Shown here in pieces: positions 8,214 to 15,646 of a stretch of 36,034 bases of DNA; position 1 is the first letter of the stretch, and every line of letters starts with the position of its first letter. The notes beneath the pieces were generated by a model. That model searched no databases. It worked only from the letters and a program-made list of their open reading frames with translations, and was not told the origin of the DNA. This DNA is from DASVEE01 sp036399695 (GTDB lineage Bacteria; Acidobacteriota; Thermoanaerobaculia; Gp7-AA8): positions 1 through 36,034 of the forward strand of contig DASWMP010000020.1 in assembly GCA_036399695.1 (NCBI GenBank). Direction: 5' to 3'. A program made the position numbers and the translations under genes.

Positions 8214-8272
8214 CGGAAAGCGCTGAATGAAGGGAGACTACATCCTCGCGGCTAACCACCATAATCGCGGGC

Positions 8273-9463
8273 GTGCAACGTGCGCCGGGTCCGGGGTTTG
8301 GGGTGATTCCTGCGCTTTCGCGGTTGCGGCGGGAGCCGCTGCAGGTGATTGCGGAGCTGCATCGCGAGTATGGGGACGTCGTCCGGCTGGGAACCGGCGA
8401 TCTGACGGTGCATCTGCTCGGGCATCCTGAGCATGCGGATCATGTGTTGCGCAGGCGGCATGGGAACTATGACCGGCAGACGCGCAGTGCTGACGCGATC
8501 CGCCTCGTCACCGGCGAGTCGCTGCTGACGAATGATGGCGAGGAGTGGCGGCGGCATCGTTTGTTGATGCAGCCGGCGTTCAATCAGGTGGAGCCGTTCG
8601 CCGAGGGGATTGAACGGGCCACGGAGGAGATGGTGGACCGGTGGCTGGCGCGCGGCGGGATCGTCGATGTGGCGGCGGAGATGTCGCACCTCACCTGCAC
8701 GATCGTGGCGAAGGCGTTCTTCGGGACCGACCTGCAGTCGGACGTCATCGCGCTCGAGCGGCTCTTGCCGCCGATCCTGGCAGGGGCGTACGCCCGGTCG
8801 ACGGCGATCTTTCCGCTGCACCGCTTCGTGCGGGACAAGCCGTTCGACGACGCGCGCACGAAGCTGGGGCGGATCGTCGAGGAGATCGTCTCCCGGAAGC
8901 CGGAGGGGACGCTGCTGGCGCGGATGGCCGATTCGCTGGACGACGAGGAGCTGCGCAACGAGACGGTCGCGCTGCTGCTCGCCGGTCATGAGACGACCGC
9001 CAACGCGCTGGCCTGGACGTTCTATCTGCTGGCGACGCATCGCGCGGACGCCGATCCGGTGTGCGCGTTCCTGGAGGCGATCCGTCTTTACCCGCCGATC
9101 TGGATCGTGGAGCGGCGGGCGATCGAGGAGGACGAGATCGGTGGCTATGCCATCCCCGAGGACTCGATCGTGTACGTGAGCCCGTACATCCTGCACAGGC
9201 ACGAGGAGTTCTGGCCGGATGCGGAGGCCTTCCGGCCGGAACGCTTCGCGGAGGACGCGCGGCCGCCGGGCTATCTGCCGTTCGGAGCGGGGCCGCATCA
9301 CTGCATCGGGGCGGGGTTCGCGATGATGGAGGCGCGCACGATCATCCCGGCGGTGCTGCGCCGCTGCCGGCTGGAGCTGAGCGCGATCGCGCGGGTGGAG
9401 CCGCAGGCGTGGATCACGCTGCGGCCGCGGCATGGGGTGCCGTTGGTGGTCAGGCGGCGGTGA
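8273..9463 (+). CDS. Cytochrome P450, compact
   Basis: From a GTG start this is a 396-residue P450 monooxygenase without membrane anchor. Visible motifs are the I-helix AGHETT (237-242), the K-helix E268-x-x-R271 (FLEAIRLYPP), FRPERF (320-325) and the heme loop FGAGPHHCIG with ligand Cys344. Overall style is near the CYP110/CYP102/CYP4-like group. The stretch between the I-helix Thr242 and Glu268 is only 26 residues, against about 35 in P450cam and 52 in BM3, so the J/J' region is much reduced. No ferredoxin or reductase gene is adjacent; redox partner and substrate are unknown. A start slightly downstream is possible because no clear ribosome site precedes the GTG. Confidence 0.9.
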   Translation: MQRAPGPGFGVIPALSRLRREPLQVIAELHREYGDVVRLGTGDLTVHLLGHPEHADHVLRRRHGNYDRQTRSADAIRLVTGESLLTNDGEEWRRHRLLMQPAFNQVEPFAEGIERATEEMVDRWLARGGIVDVAAEMSHLTCTIVAKAFFGTDLQSDVIALERLLPPILAGAYARSTAIFPLHRFVRDKPFDDARTKLGRIVEEIVSRKPEGTLLARMADSLDDEELRNETVALLLAGHETTANALAWTFYLLATHRADADPVCAFLEAIRLYPPIWIVERRAIEEDEIGGYAIPEDSIVYVSPYILHRHEEFWPDAEAFRPERFAEDARPPGYLPFGAGPHHCIGAGFAMMEARTIIPAVLRRCRLELSAIARVEPQAWITLRPRHGVPLVVRRR

Positions 9464-9485
9464 GCGCGAGTGCCAGCCGGCACCG

Positions 9486-9572
9486 ATAGGACCTATGGGA
9501 CTTATGGGACCTATGGCCTGGCGGCCGTTTCACCCGCTCTCGCATTGGTCCCATGGGTCCTATGGGTCCCAT
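9486..9572. repeat. Inverted nonamer array at the rlmN 3' end
   Basis: The left arm 9486-9516 is ATAGGACCT, ATGGGACTT, ATGGGACCT, ATGG. The right arm 9547-9572 is GGTCCCATG, GGTCCTATG, GGTCCCAT, complementary to the left. The unit is nine bases. The right arm and loop are coding for the minus-strand gene, and the left arm supplies its TAG stop. It lies between two convergent genes and could act as a bidirectional terminator. Confidence 0.85.
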
Positions 9573-10638
9573 CGTGCTCCGGAGGCGCCGCGGCAATGGC
9601 GGCCAGCATCCCGCAGGCGGCGTGTCTGGCGGCGCCGCCGGAGTAGCGGCGGACCACCGGGATGCCCAGCGTGCGCAGCTCGTCGCGGAAGGTGTTGAGC
9701 TCCGCGTCGCCGGCGCGGCGGTAGCCGTCTTCGCGGGCGTCGTTGACATCGATCAGGTTGAGACGGAGGGGGACTCCGTCGAAGAGGGTGCGCAGCGCCT
9801 CGACCTCATCGCGGCCGGTGTTGATCCCGCCGAGGACTACCCAGGCGATGGTCACGCGTCCGCCGGCGGCGTGCTGGTAGGCGCGTACGGCCTCGGCGAG
9901 TTGCGCGACCGGCCACGCTCCCGCGGCGGGGAGCAGCGAACGGCGACGCTCGTCGATGGCGGACGTGAGCGAGACGATCAACCGGTACGGGCGTCGCTCG
10001 CTCGCGAAACGATGGATGGCCGGCACCAGGCCGACCGTGGAGATGGTGATGGCCTTCGCGGAGATGCGGCCGCCGCAGGGGTGGGACAGCAGCTCCGCGG
10101 CACGCATGACATTCGCGTAGTTGTGCAGCGGCTCCCCCTGTCCCTGGAAGACCGCGCCGGTGACGACGCCGGGCGCCTCGTCGCGCACGGCCACGAACTG
10201 GGCGATGATCTCCCATGGCTCGAGGTTGCGGGTCAGGCCAAGGCGGCCGGTCGCACAGAAGTCGCAGCCCATGGCGCAGCCGGCCTGCGAGGAGAGACAG
10301 ACGGTGAAGCGTCCCTCCACTTCCAGCGGAATCCGCACCGCTTCGGCCACGGCCCCGTCGGGCAGGCGGAAGAGGTACTTGACGAAGCCGTCCGACGGAT
10401 CGGTGGCCCGCTCCACGATCTCCAGCGGCTGCCGGTCGACGAGCACGTCGACGGCCGCTTCAACGGCGCGCGGCACCGGGCGCGACAGGGGAAAGCCATC
10501 TTTGCCGTTGGCCACCGCATGGGCGACGATCCGCCGCGCCTCGGCATCGCGGGTCTCCACGCGGTTGGCGCGGAGATAGGCCGCCAGCTCCTCCGGGAGC
10601 AGGCCGAGCAGGTGCGGCTTCGGGGTGACGGCAGCCAT
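9511..10638 (-). CDS. rlmN: RlmN/Cfr-family radical SAM RNA methyltransferase
   Basis: This 375-residue protein carries the radical SAM cluster motif CAMGCDFC (Cys121, 125, 128). Cys114 in FTVCLSSQ corresponds to E. coli Cys118, and Cys342 in ACGML to the methyl-carrying Cys355. RlmN forms 2-methyladenosine at 23S rRNA A2503 and tRNA A37. QGQGEPLHN replaces the usual GMGEPL motif, so a divergent RlmN paralogue with another RNA target is possible. The last 25 or so residues, rich in His/Thr/Gly (THRTHGTN), are encoded by the nonamer array and its loop, and the TAG stop lies in the array: a C-terminus remade by repeat DNA. It converges on the P450 gene. Confidence 0.82.
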   Translation of the reverse strand: MAAVTPKPHLLGLLPEELAAYLRANRVETRDAEARRIVAHAVANGKDGFPLSRPVPRAVEAAVDVLVDRQPLEIVERATDPSDGFVKYLFRLPDGAVAEAVRIPLEVEGRFTVCLSSQAGCAMGCDFCATGRLGLTRNLEPWEIIAQFVAVRDEAPGVVTGAVFQGQGEPLHNYANVMRAAELLSHPCGGRISAKAITISTVGLVPAIHRFASERRPYRLIVSLTSAIDERRRSLLPAAGAWPVAQLAEAVRAYQHAAGGRVTIAWVVLGGINTGRDEVEALRTLFDGVPLRLNLIDVNDAREDGYRRAGDAELNTFRDELRTLGIPVVRRYSGGAARHAACGMLAAIAAAPPEHDGTHRTHGTNARAGETAARP

Positions 10639-10663
10639 GTACGGCCGGAGTCTACTGCGGGAA

Positions 10664-10809
10664 CGCGTCGTCGGTTTTCACGTTGTCGGTTTTCACGTTG
10701 TCCGTTTTCCGTTGTCCGTTGTCCGTGCTTCGCTCGGTGACCGTCCGTGCCGCGCAGCACGGAGAACGGACAACGGGCAACGGCAAATGGACAACGGAAA
10801 ACAGACAAA
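10664..10809. repeat. Heptamer-armed inverted repeat A (TTGTCCG family)
   Basis: The left arm has heptamers TTGTCCG, TTTTCCG, TTGTCCG, TTGTCCG (10698-10725), preceded by a 15-base direct repeat containing GGTTTTCACGTT. The right arm (10760-10808) has seven heptamers of the form CGGACAA, CGGGCAA, TGGACAA, CGGAAAA. The loop contains GTGCTTCGCTCGGTGACCG (10725-10743). It lies between divergent rlmN and the flavin monooxygenase gene. Confidence 0.85.
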
Positions 10810-10840
10810 CGTCCGTGCGCCGGTGCGACACTATCGACCG

Positions 10841-11824
10841 ATGCTCCTTTCCGTCCTCGACCAATCTCCCATCGCCGAAGGCTCCACCGGGGCGCAGGCG
10901 CTCCACAACACACTCGATCTGGCGCGGGCGGCGGACCGGCTCGGCTATCACCGCTACTGGGTGGCCGAGCATCACGGGACGCCGGCGCTGGCGTGCACGA
11001 GCCCGGAGGCGCTGATCGGGCCGATCGCGGCGGCAACGTCGCGCATCCGCGCCGGCAGCGGCGGGGTGATGCTGCCGCATTACAGTCCGCTGAAGGTCGC
11101 GGAGACGTTCAGCATGCTCAGCGGGCTGTATCCGGGGCGGATCGATCTCGCCGTCGGCCGCGCGGCCGGGACCGATCCGACGACGACGTTCGCGCTGCAG
11201 CGGGACCGGCGGCAGGCGGCGCCGGACGACTTTCCGTCGCAGCTCGCGGAGCTGCTCGCGTATCTCGACGACGAGATGCCGGCCGACCATCCGTTCCGGC
11301 GGCTGACGACGCTGCCGGGGCGCCCCGAGGTGCCGGATCTGTGGCTCCTCGGCAGCTCGCCGCAGAGCGGCATCTGGGCAGCGGAAGTGGGCCTCCCCTA
11401 CGCGTTCGCCGACTTCATCAGCGCCACCGGATCGAGGGTCGCGCGCCAGTACCGGCGGTCGTTCACGCCGTCGCCGCATCGCGAGAAGCCGTACGTGATC
11501 GTCGCGCTCTGGGCCATCGCGGCGGAGACGGACGAGGAAGCGCAGCGGCTGGCGTCGAGTGCGCGGATGATGTTCGCGCTGCTGCATCGCGGACAACTGG
11601 TGCCGGTGCCGGCGGTGGAGACGGCGCTGGCGTTCCTCGCCGCCGAGCCGCCGGAGACGCTGCCGAACCGGCGCGCGATCTTCGGCACGCCGGACAAGGT
11701 GCGCGCAGGGATCGAAGAGGTGGCCGCCGAATATGAAGCGGACGAGGTGATGATCGTCTCGATCACGCACGATCACGACGCCCGCCGCCACTCCTATGAA
11801 TTGATCGCGGAGGCTTTCGCATGA
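10841..11824 (+). CDS. LLM-class flavin-dependent oxidoreductase, YhbW-like
   Basis: From the ATG at 10841 this is a 327-residue luciferase-like monooxygenase fold. Group signatures are SVLDQSPIAEGS at the N-terminus, LGYHRYWVAEHH (about 37-48), GSGGVMLPHYSPLKVAE, YPGRIDLAVGRAAGTDP and LWLLGSSPQSG, very close in order to E. coli YhbW. Members use FMNH2 to oxygenate or reduce small molecules; the substrate is unknown. Upstream in-frame codons only translate heptamer repeat A, so the longer reading is rejected. Its TGA overlaps the ATG of the next gene (ATGA), indicating one transcript with the NAD(P)-binding oxidoreductase. Confidence 0.9.
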   Translation: MLLSVLDQSPIAEGSTGAQALHNTLDLARAADRLGYHRYWVAEHHGTPALACTSPEALIGPIAAATSRIRAGSGGVMLPHYSPLKVAETFSMLSGLYPGRIDLAVGRAAGTDPTTTFALQRDRRQAAPDDFPSQLAELLAYLDDEMPADHPFRRLTTLPGRPEVPDLWLLGSSPQSGIWAAEVGLPYAFADFISATGSRVARQYRRSFTPSPHREKPYVIVALWAIAAETDEEAQRLASSARMMFALLHRGQLVPVPAVETALAFLAAEPPETLPNRRAIFGTPDKVRAGIEEVAAEYEADEVMIVSITHDHDARRHSYELIAEAFA

Positions 11825-12456
11825 ATGCACGTCGTGTCCTGCTCCTCGGCTCCACCGGCCTCGTCGGACGGGAACTGCTGTCGCAACTCCTCGCCGACCC
11901 GGGCGTTGCGGGGGTGACGGCGATCGTCCGCCGCCCGTCCGGGATGCAGCACGCCAAGCTGTCCGAGCACGTCTTCCCGCTGACGGAGATGGAGCGCCAC
12001 GTGGATCTCTTCGCCGTCGACCAGATCTTCTGCGCCCTCGGCACGACGATCAAGGACGCGGGCTCGCAGGCGGCGTTCCGCGTGGTCGATTACGACATGC
12101 CGGTGAACGCGGCGAAGCTCGGCCGCGCACAAGGCGCCACGCATTACCTGCTGGTGAGCGCCCTCGGCGCGAGCGCGCAGTCGCGCGTTTTCTACTCGCG
12201 CGTGAAAGGTGAAGCGGAGCGCGACATCATCGCCACCGGCTACCCGAGCGTGACGATCGCCCAGCCTTCGCTGCTCCTCGGCGACCGCCAGAAGCGGCGC
12301 CTCGGCGAGGAGATCGCGAAGCCGCTGGGATGGCTGTTCCCGCCCAAGTACCGGCCCATCGAGGGGCGGGATGTGGCGCGGGCGCTGGTGGAGGCGGCTC
12401 GGGAGAATCGCGCCGGTGTGCGGGTGATGGAATCACGGGAGATGCGGCGGGGGTAG
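11821..12456 (+). CDS. NAD(P)-binding atypical SDR oxidoreductase (TIP30/HTATIP2-like)
   Basis: This 211-residue Rossmann protein has the dinucleotide-binding motif LLLGSTGLVGRELL at the N-terminus, a FCALGTT strand-4 motif, and LLVSALGASAQSRVFYSRVKGEAE containing the YxxxK pair (about residue 125) typical of atypical SDRs. It belongs with NAD(P)H-binding proteins of the TIP30/YwnB type, whose substrates are mostly unknown. It is translationally coupled to the flavin monooxygenase through ATGA, so both may modify the same small molecule or quinone. Confidence 0.87.
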   Translation: MNARRVLLLGSTGLVGRELLSQLLADPGVAGVTAIVRRPSGMQHAKLSEHVFPLTEMERHVDLFAVDQIFCALGTTIKDAGSQAAFRVVDYDMPVNAAKLGRAQGATHYLLVSALGASAQSRVFYSRVKGEAERDIIATGYPSVTIAQPSLLLGDRQKRRLGEEIAKPLGWLFPPKYRPIEGRDVARALVEAARENRAGVRVMESREMRRG

Positions 12457-12459
12457 CTC

Positions 12460-12537
12460 TTGGAGTGCGGTGGCGAACGAACGCCACCGCTCTTTTACAC
12501 GTGTAGCAGAGCGGCGGCTTTCGCCACCGCACTCCAA
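12460..12537. repeat. GGAGTGCGG-type inverted element between convergent genes
   Basis: Ends TTGGAGTGCGGTGGCG and CGCCACCGCACTCCAA are exact inverted repeats, with a second nested pair (GGTGGCGAACGAACGCCACC at left) and GTAGCAGAGCGGCGGC in the centre. It fills almost the whole gap between the oxidoreductase and sortase genes, so it may serve as a bidirectional terminator. Confidence 0.85.
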
Positions 12538-12539
12538 GG

Positions 12540-13103
12540 TCACTCCAGCGCGGCGGTCAGCACGTAACGCTGGTTGCCGCCGGCCACCACGGCATCGAAC
12601 GGGTAACAGGTGATCAGCGTGAGCATCGGCGCGCCGGTGCTCCGCGTGACTTGCGTCTCGCGCCTGTCCACCACCTGCCGGGCCTTCACGCGATAGACGA
12701 ACCAGCGGCCGTCGGGGCGCTGCACGCGGAGGGTGTCGCCGTCGCGCACCTCGCGCAGGTCCGCAAAGTGGGTGTCGCGGTGGGCGGCGATCACGCAGTT
12801 GCCGTCGCTGCCCGGCCTGGCGGTGTTCTCCAGCAGGCCGGGCGCGAAGGCGAACGCCTGGCCGCTGCTGCCGGCCAGGACGATGTAATCGCCGCCCGTA
12901 CGTTCGATCGTCAGGCGGGCCACCGGATACGTATCGGCCGAGGGCCAGGGCTTCGCTTCGGCGGCGGCCGCGCCGTCGAGCACACGCTCCCACGCGGCGC
13001 GCAGGAGGACCTGCGCGAGCCGCGCTTTCACGTGAATCCAGGCGGCGTCCGCGATCATCGCCAGGCCGAGGGACGCGAGCATCACGACGGCGAGCCGTTT
13101 CAC
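12540..13103 (-). CDS. Class D-like (marine/GN type) sortase
   Basis: This 187-residue membrane-anchored transpeptidase has an N-terminal helix (about 4-22), His108 in AAHRDTHF, Cys166 in LITCYPFD and Arg179 in NQRYV: the complete sortase His-Cys-Arg set. Sortases cut an LPxT-like motif of a secreted substrate and join it to an amine. The gene overlaps the end of the VIT/VWA gene by ATGA, and that product ends with LPGTATN plus a membrane helix and basic tail, so it is the dedicated substrate. This pair matches the marine sortase/target pairs known from Gram-negative bacteria, where the attachment site is not well established. Confidence 0.9.
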   Translation of the reverse strand: MKRLAVVMLASLGLAMIADAAWIHVKARLAQVLLRAAWERVLDGAAAAEAKPWPSADTYPVARLTIERTGGDYIVLAGSSGQAFAFAPGLLENTARPGSDGNCVIAAHRDTHFADLREVRDGDTLRVQRPDGRWFVYRVKARQVVDRRETQVTRSTGAPMLTLITCYPFDAVVAGGNQRYVLTAALE

Positions 13104-15007
13104 CAGAACCTCCGTGCGGCGAACGCCGCGACCAGCAGCACGAGGCCGGCGAGCAGCGAGAGCGTGGCGTTCGTGGCCGTCCCGGGGAGCGCGCCGTCGA
13201 CGCCGCCCCAGCCCGCCGGGAGGTTGAGCGGCACGCGCTCGGACTTGCAGCTTTGCGGATCGACGCCCGCGGGCGTCGTGTCGACGGCCACGAGGCTGGT
13301 GTGCTCCGTCACCAGGTGGTGCGCGAGGCCGAGGGTGACGATCTCGCGGCGAATGTCGTCGGGTTTGCCGCCGGTGAAGACGCGGTCGCGGACGGCTTCG
13401 AGCTTCTGCTGCGCCCAGAGCCTGGCGATGCCGGCGCTTTCGCCCGGCGCCAGCTCGAAGGAGGTCTTCCAGCCGTCGGCGGCGATGCGGCCGTTGGCCG
13501 TCGCGGCGACGGGGGTGCGCATCGTCACGACGAGCGGCTCACCGGCGTAGAGATCGGGGGCGCGCTCCGGCCACATCTCGGCGTTCGGAACCGAGAGGGC
13601 GATGTCGCTCAGCACCGGCGACTCGAGCTTCGTCAGGAGCGCCGTCATGCGGGCCGAGACCTGGCTGATGTCGCCGATGTGGGTGAACGAGCCGCGGCCC
13701 AGGCGCGCGGCGTTGCGCATGAAATAGCTGTTCGGCGCGTTGCCGATGCCGATCGTGAAGATCCGCCACTCGGCGAGGTTGGCGCGGAGGAACTCGAAGA
13801 TCTCCTGTTCGTTGCCGACCTGGCCGTCGGTGATGAAGATGATCTGCTTGATGGCGTCGCCGGACGGCTGCTCTTCGAGCGCGAGCTGCAGCGCGCCGAG
13901 GATCTCGGTGCCGCCGGTACTCTCCAGGCCGGCCACCCAGGCGAGCGCCTGCTTCACCGTGGCGGCGTCCGCGACGCGTGCCCGCGGGAAGATGCGCCGC
14001 GCGCCGGTGCTGAACTCGATGATGTTGAAGCGGTCGCTGGAACGGAGACGTCCGACGGCCGTGAGCAACGCCTGCTTGGCCTGCACTAACGACGGCCCCG
14101 ACATCGAGCCGGAGGTGTCGAGGACGAAGATCGTCTCGCGCGGCAGCACGGCGGCGGGACGCGCCGCCACGTCCGGCGGGAAGAGCATGACGAGCGTGTA
14201 GCGCTGATCGCCGGAGACTTCGCTGAACGACGCCGACTGCGGGCGCGCGCCGAGTTGCGGCGTCCAGGTCAGCTCGAAGTCGCGATCGGAGGCGATGCGC
14301 ACGTTGCGCGGCACGAGCTGCATGCGCGTGGCCGAGAGCACGGTCTGCTCCATGTCGTGCGTCGGACTCTCGACGTCGGCGAGGGCGATGCCGGCGTCGA
14401 GGTCGATCGTCAGCGTGACGGGGTTGCGGTCTTCACGCGCGATCGCATGCACCATCGGCACCGTGCCCTTGTAGCGCGGGGCAATGGCGAGCGGCAGGCG
14501 CAGCGAGAAGTGGCCGTCGTCGTAGCCGACGACCTGCTGGTACTCGACCTCGATCGTCGCCGTCGCGCCTGCGGGGAGGCTGGCCACGGAGACGGTGAAG
14601 AGGTTCGGCCGCTGCAACTCGAGCAGCGAGGCCTGCCGTCCTTCGCTCCTGGCCTGCTCGTAGACCTTCGCCGCTTCTGCGCGCTCACGGATCTCGCCGG
14701 TGATGACGCGCTCGCCGATGCGCATGCGCATGGTGTCGACGGCGGCATTCTCGGCGAGCGGGAAGGCGTAGATGGCTTCGACGCAGTGTGCGGTCGTGTT
14801 CTGGAACCGCTGTTTCACGACGCCGCGCGCGACGATGCCGCGGACGCTGAGGCCGATGTCGGTGCTGACCGTCGGCGCCTCGAGGTAAACGCCCGGCACC
14901 TGCGTCTTCAGCAGCAAGGCCGGATGCTGCACCTGATCCAGCGTGACCGGCTCCTGCGCCGACGCGACGGTGGCAAGAAGGAGAAGAAGAAGCGCTGCGA
15001 ATCTCAT
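13100..15007 (-). CDS. VIT-VWA domain surface protein, sortase substrate
   Basis: This 635-residue secreted protein has a signal peptide (about 1-17), a VIT domain (about 44-160), and a VWA domain starting near 292 with MIDAS motif D297-T-S299-G-S301. The C-terminus has LPGTATN (607-613), a hydrophobic helix and the tail ARRFW, a complete sortase sorting signal. The layout parallels inter-alpha-trypsin inhibitor heavy-chain-like bacterial proteins. It probably binds a ligand or matrix through the metal site and is fixed by the coupled sortase downstream. Confidence 0.92.
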   Translation of the reverse strand: MRFAALLLLLLATVASAQEPVTLDQVQHPALLLKTQVPGVYLEAPTVSTDIGLSVRGIVARGVVKQRFQNTTAHCVEAIYAFPLAENAAVDTMRMRIGERVITGEIRERAEAAKVYEQARSEGRQASLLELQRPNLFTVSVASLPAGATATIEVEYQQVVGYDDGHFSLRLPLAIAPRYKGTVPMVHAIAREDRNPVTLTIDLDAGIALADVESPTHDMEQTVLSATRMQLVPRNVRIASDRDFELTWTPQLGARPQSASFSEVSGDQRYTLVMLFPPDVAARPAAVLPRETIFVLDTSGSMSGPSLVQAKQALLTAVGRLRSSDRFNIIEFSTGARRIFPRARVADAATVKQALAWVAGLESTGGTEILGALQLALEEQPSGDAIKQIIFITDGQVGNEQEIFEFLRANLAEWRIFTIGIGNAPNSYFMRNAARLGRGSFTHIGDISQVSARMTALLTKLESPVLSDIALSVPNAEMWPERAPDLYAGEPLVVTMRTPVAATANGRIAADGWKTSFELAPGESAGIARLWAQQKLEAVRDRVFTGGKPDDIRREIVTLGLAHHLVTEHTSLVAVDTTPAGVDPQSCKSERVPLNLPAGWGGVDGALPGTATNATLSLLAGLVLLVAAFAARRFW

Positions 15008-15114
15008 GACTCCACGATGGAGTCACGATCCGGCAAGCGCGTGGTCAGTTGAAGGAAGTTGTCTGCACGAATTGCGGCCGCATTGTGGCGTGGTTAGTGG
15101 TCGGTTGGGAAACG

Positions 15115-15154
15115 ATGGGACTTATGGGACCGATAGGACGTATGGGACCTATGG
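15115..15154. repeat. Nonamer array (single arm) at a gene 3' end
   Basis: Four units ATGGGACTT, ATGGGACCG, ATAGGACGT, ATGGGACCT plus ATGG have the same nine-base unit as the array at 9486-9572. No complementary arm is nearby. The array supplies the TAG stop (CCATAG) of the minus-strand gene that ends at 15149. Confidence 0.82.
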
Positions 15155-15529
15155 CTCCGCGTTGAGCAGGAGCACGAGCTCCAGGGTGCGCACGTCGGGC
15201 GAGACGCCAGCCGCCAGCCGGTACTCCCCTTCATGCACCTCGATCGAGCGCAGCCGCTCCAGATCGCCCTTGCTGAGGCCTTCTTCACGGGCGAGGGTCT
15301 TCCACTCCTCCGGCACCTCGGCCTCGATCTCCGCTTCCACGAGGATCGGCTCCGCGGCGGAGTTGAAGTGCTCGCAGCCGAACTGCTCGGAGCACTCGGG
15401 ACACGGCTTCGGATCGTCAAAGTCCGCGAGCTCACTCTCCGTCAGCGCCCGCACGACCCCGCCCCGCCGCTCGCGGACGTAGGTCAGGCCACTCTGGCTC
15501 TTGGAGAGGAGGTCGAAGCGGTTGGTCAT
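15149..15529 (-). CDS. Unknown small protein with Cys/His zinc-type motif
   Basis: From the ATG at 15529 the protein has 126 residues. Upstream in-frame codons lie in heptamer repeat B and are not counted. It carries CPECSEQFGCEHF (C-x2-C-x5-C-x2-H), which could bind zinc, between a short N-terminal domain (MTNRFDLLSKSQSGLTYV) and an acidic, helical C-terminal half. No signal peptide is present. The TAG stop lies in a nonamer array, so the final residues may have been altered by repeat insertion. Family and function are not recognised. Confidence 0.68.
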   Translation of the reverse strand: MTNRFDLLSKSQSGLTYVRERRGGVVRALTESELADFDDPKPCPECSEQFGCEHFNSAAEPILVEAEIEAEVPEEWKTLAREEGLSKGDLERLRSIEVHEGEYRLAAGVSPDVRTLELVLLLNAEP

Positions 15530-15550
15530 TGGGGGAAAATACCACGGCGT

Positions 15551-15632
15551 TTTTGGTTTTCGGTTGTTGGTTGTTGGTGCTGCGCTCGGCGAACCGGCGC
15601 CGCACCAACAACCGAAAACCAACGACCAACAA
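15551..15632. repeat. Heptamer-armed inverted repeat B (TTGGT family)
   Basis: The left arm 15551-15578 is TTTTGGT, TTTCGGT, TGTTGGT, TGTTGGT. The right arm 15604-15632 is ACCAACA, ACCGAAA, ACCAACG, ACCAACA. The loop includes GTGCTGCGCTCGGCGAACCG (15577-15596), close to the loop of repeat A. Confidence 0.88.
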
Positions 15633-15646
15633 CTAATGGCGCGGCC

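Noticed and set aside
10625..10840. N-terminal extension of the flavin monooxygenase
   Set aside because: It only translates heptamer repeat A; the YhbW-like start is at 10841.
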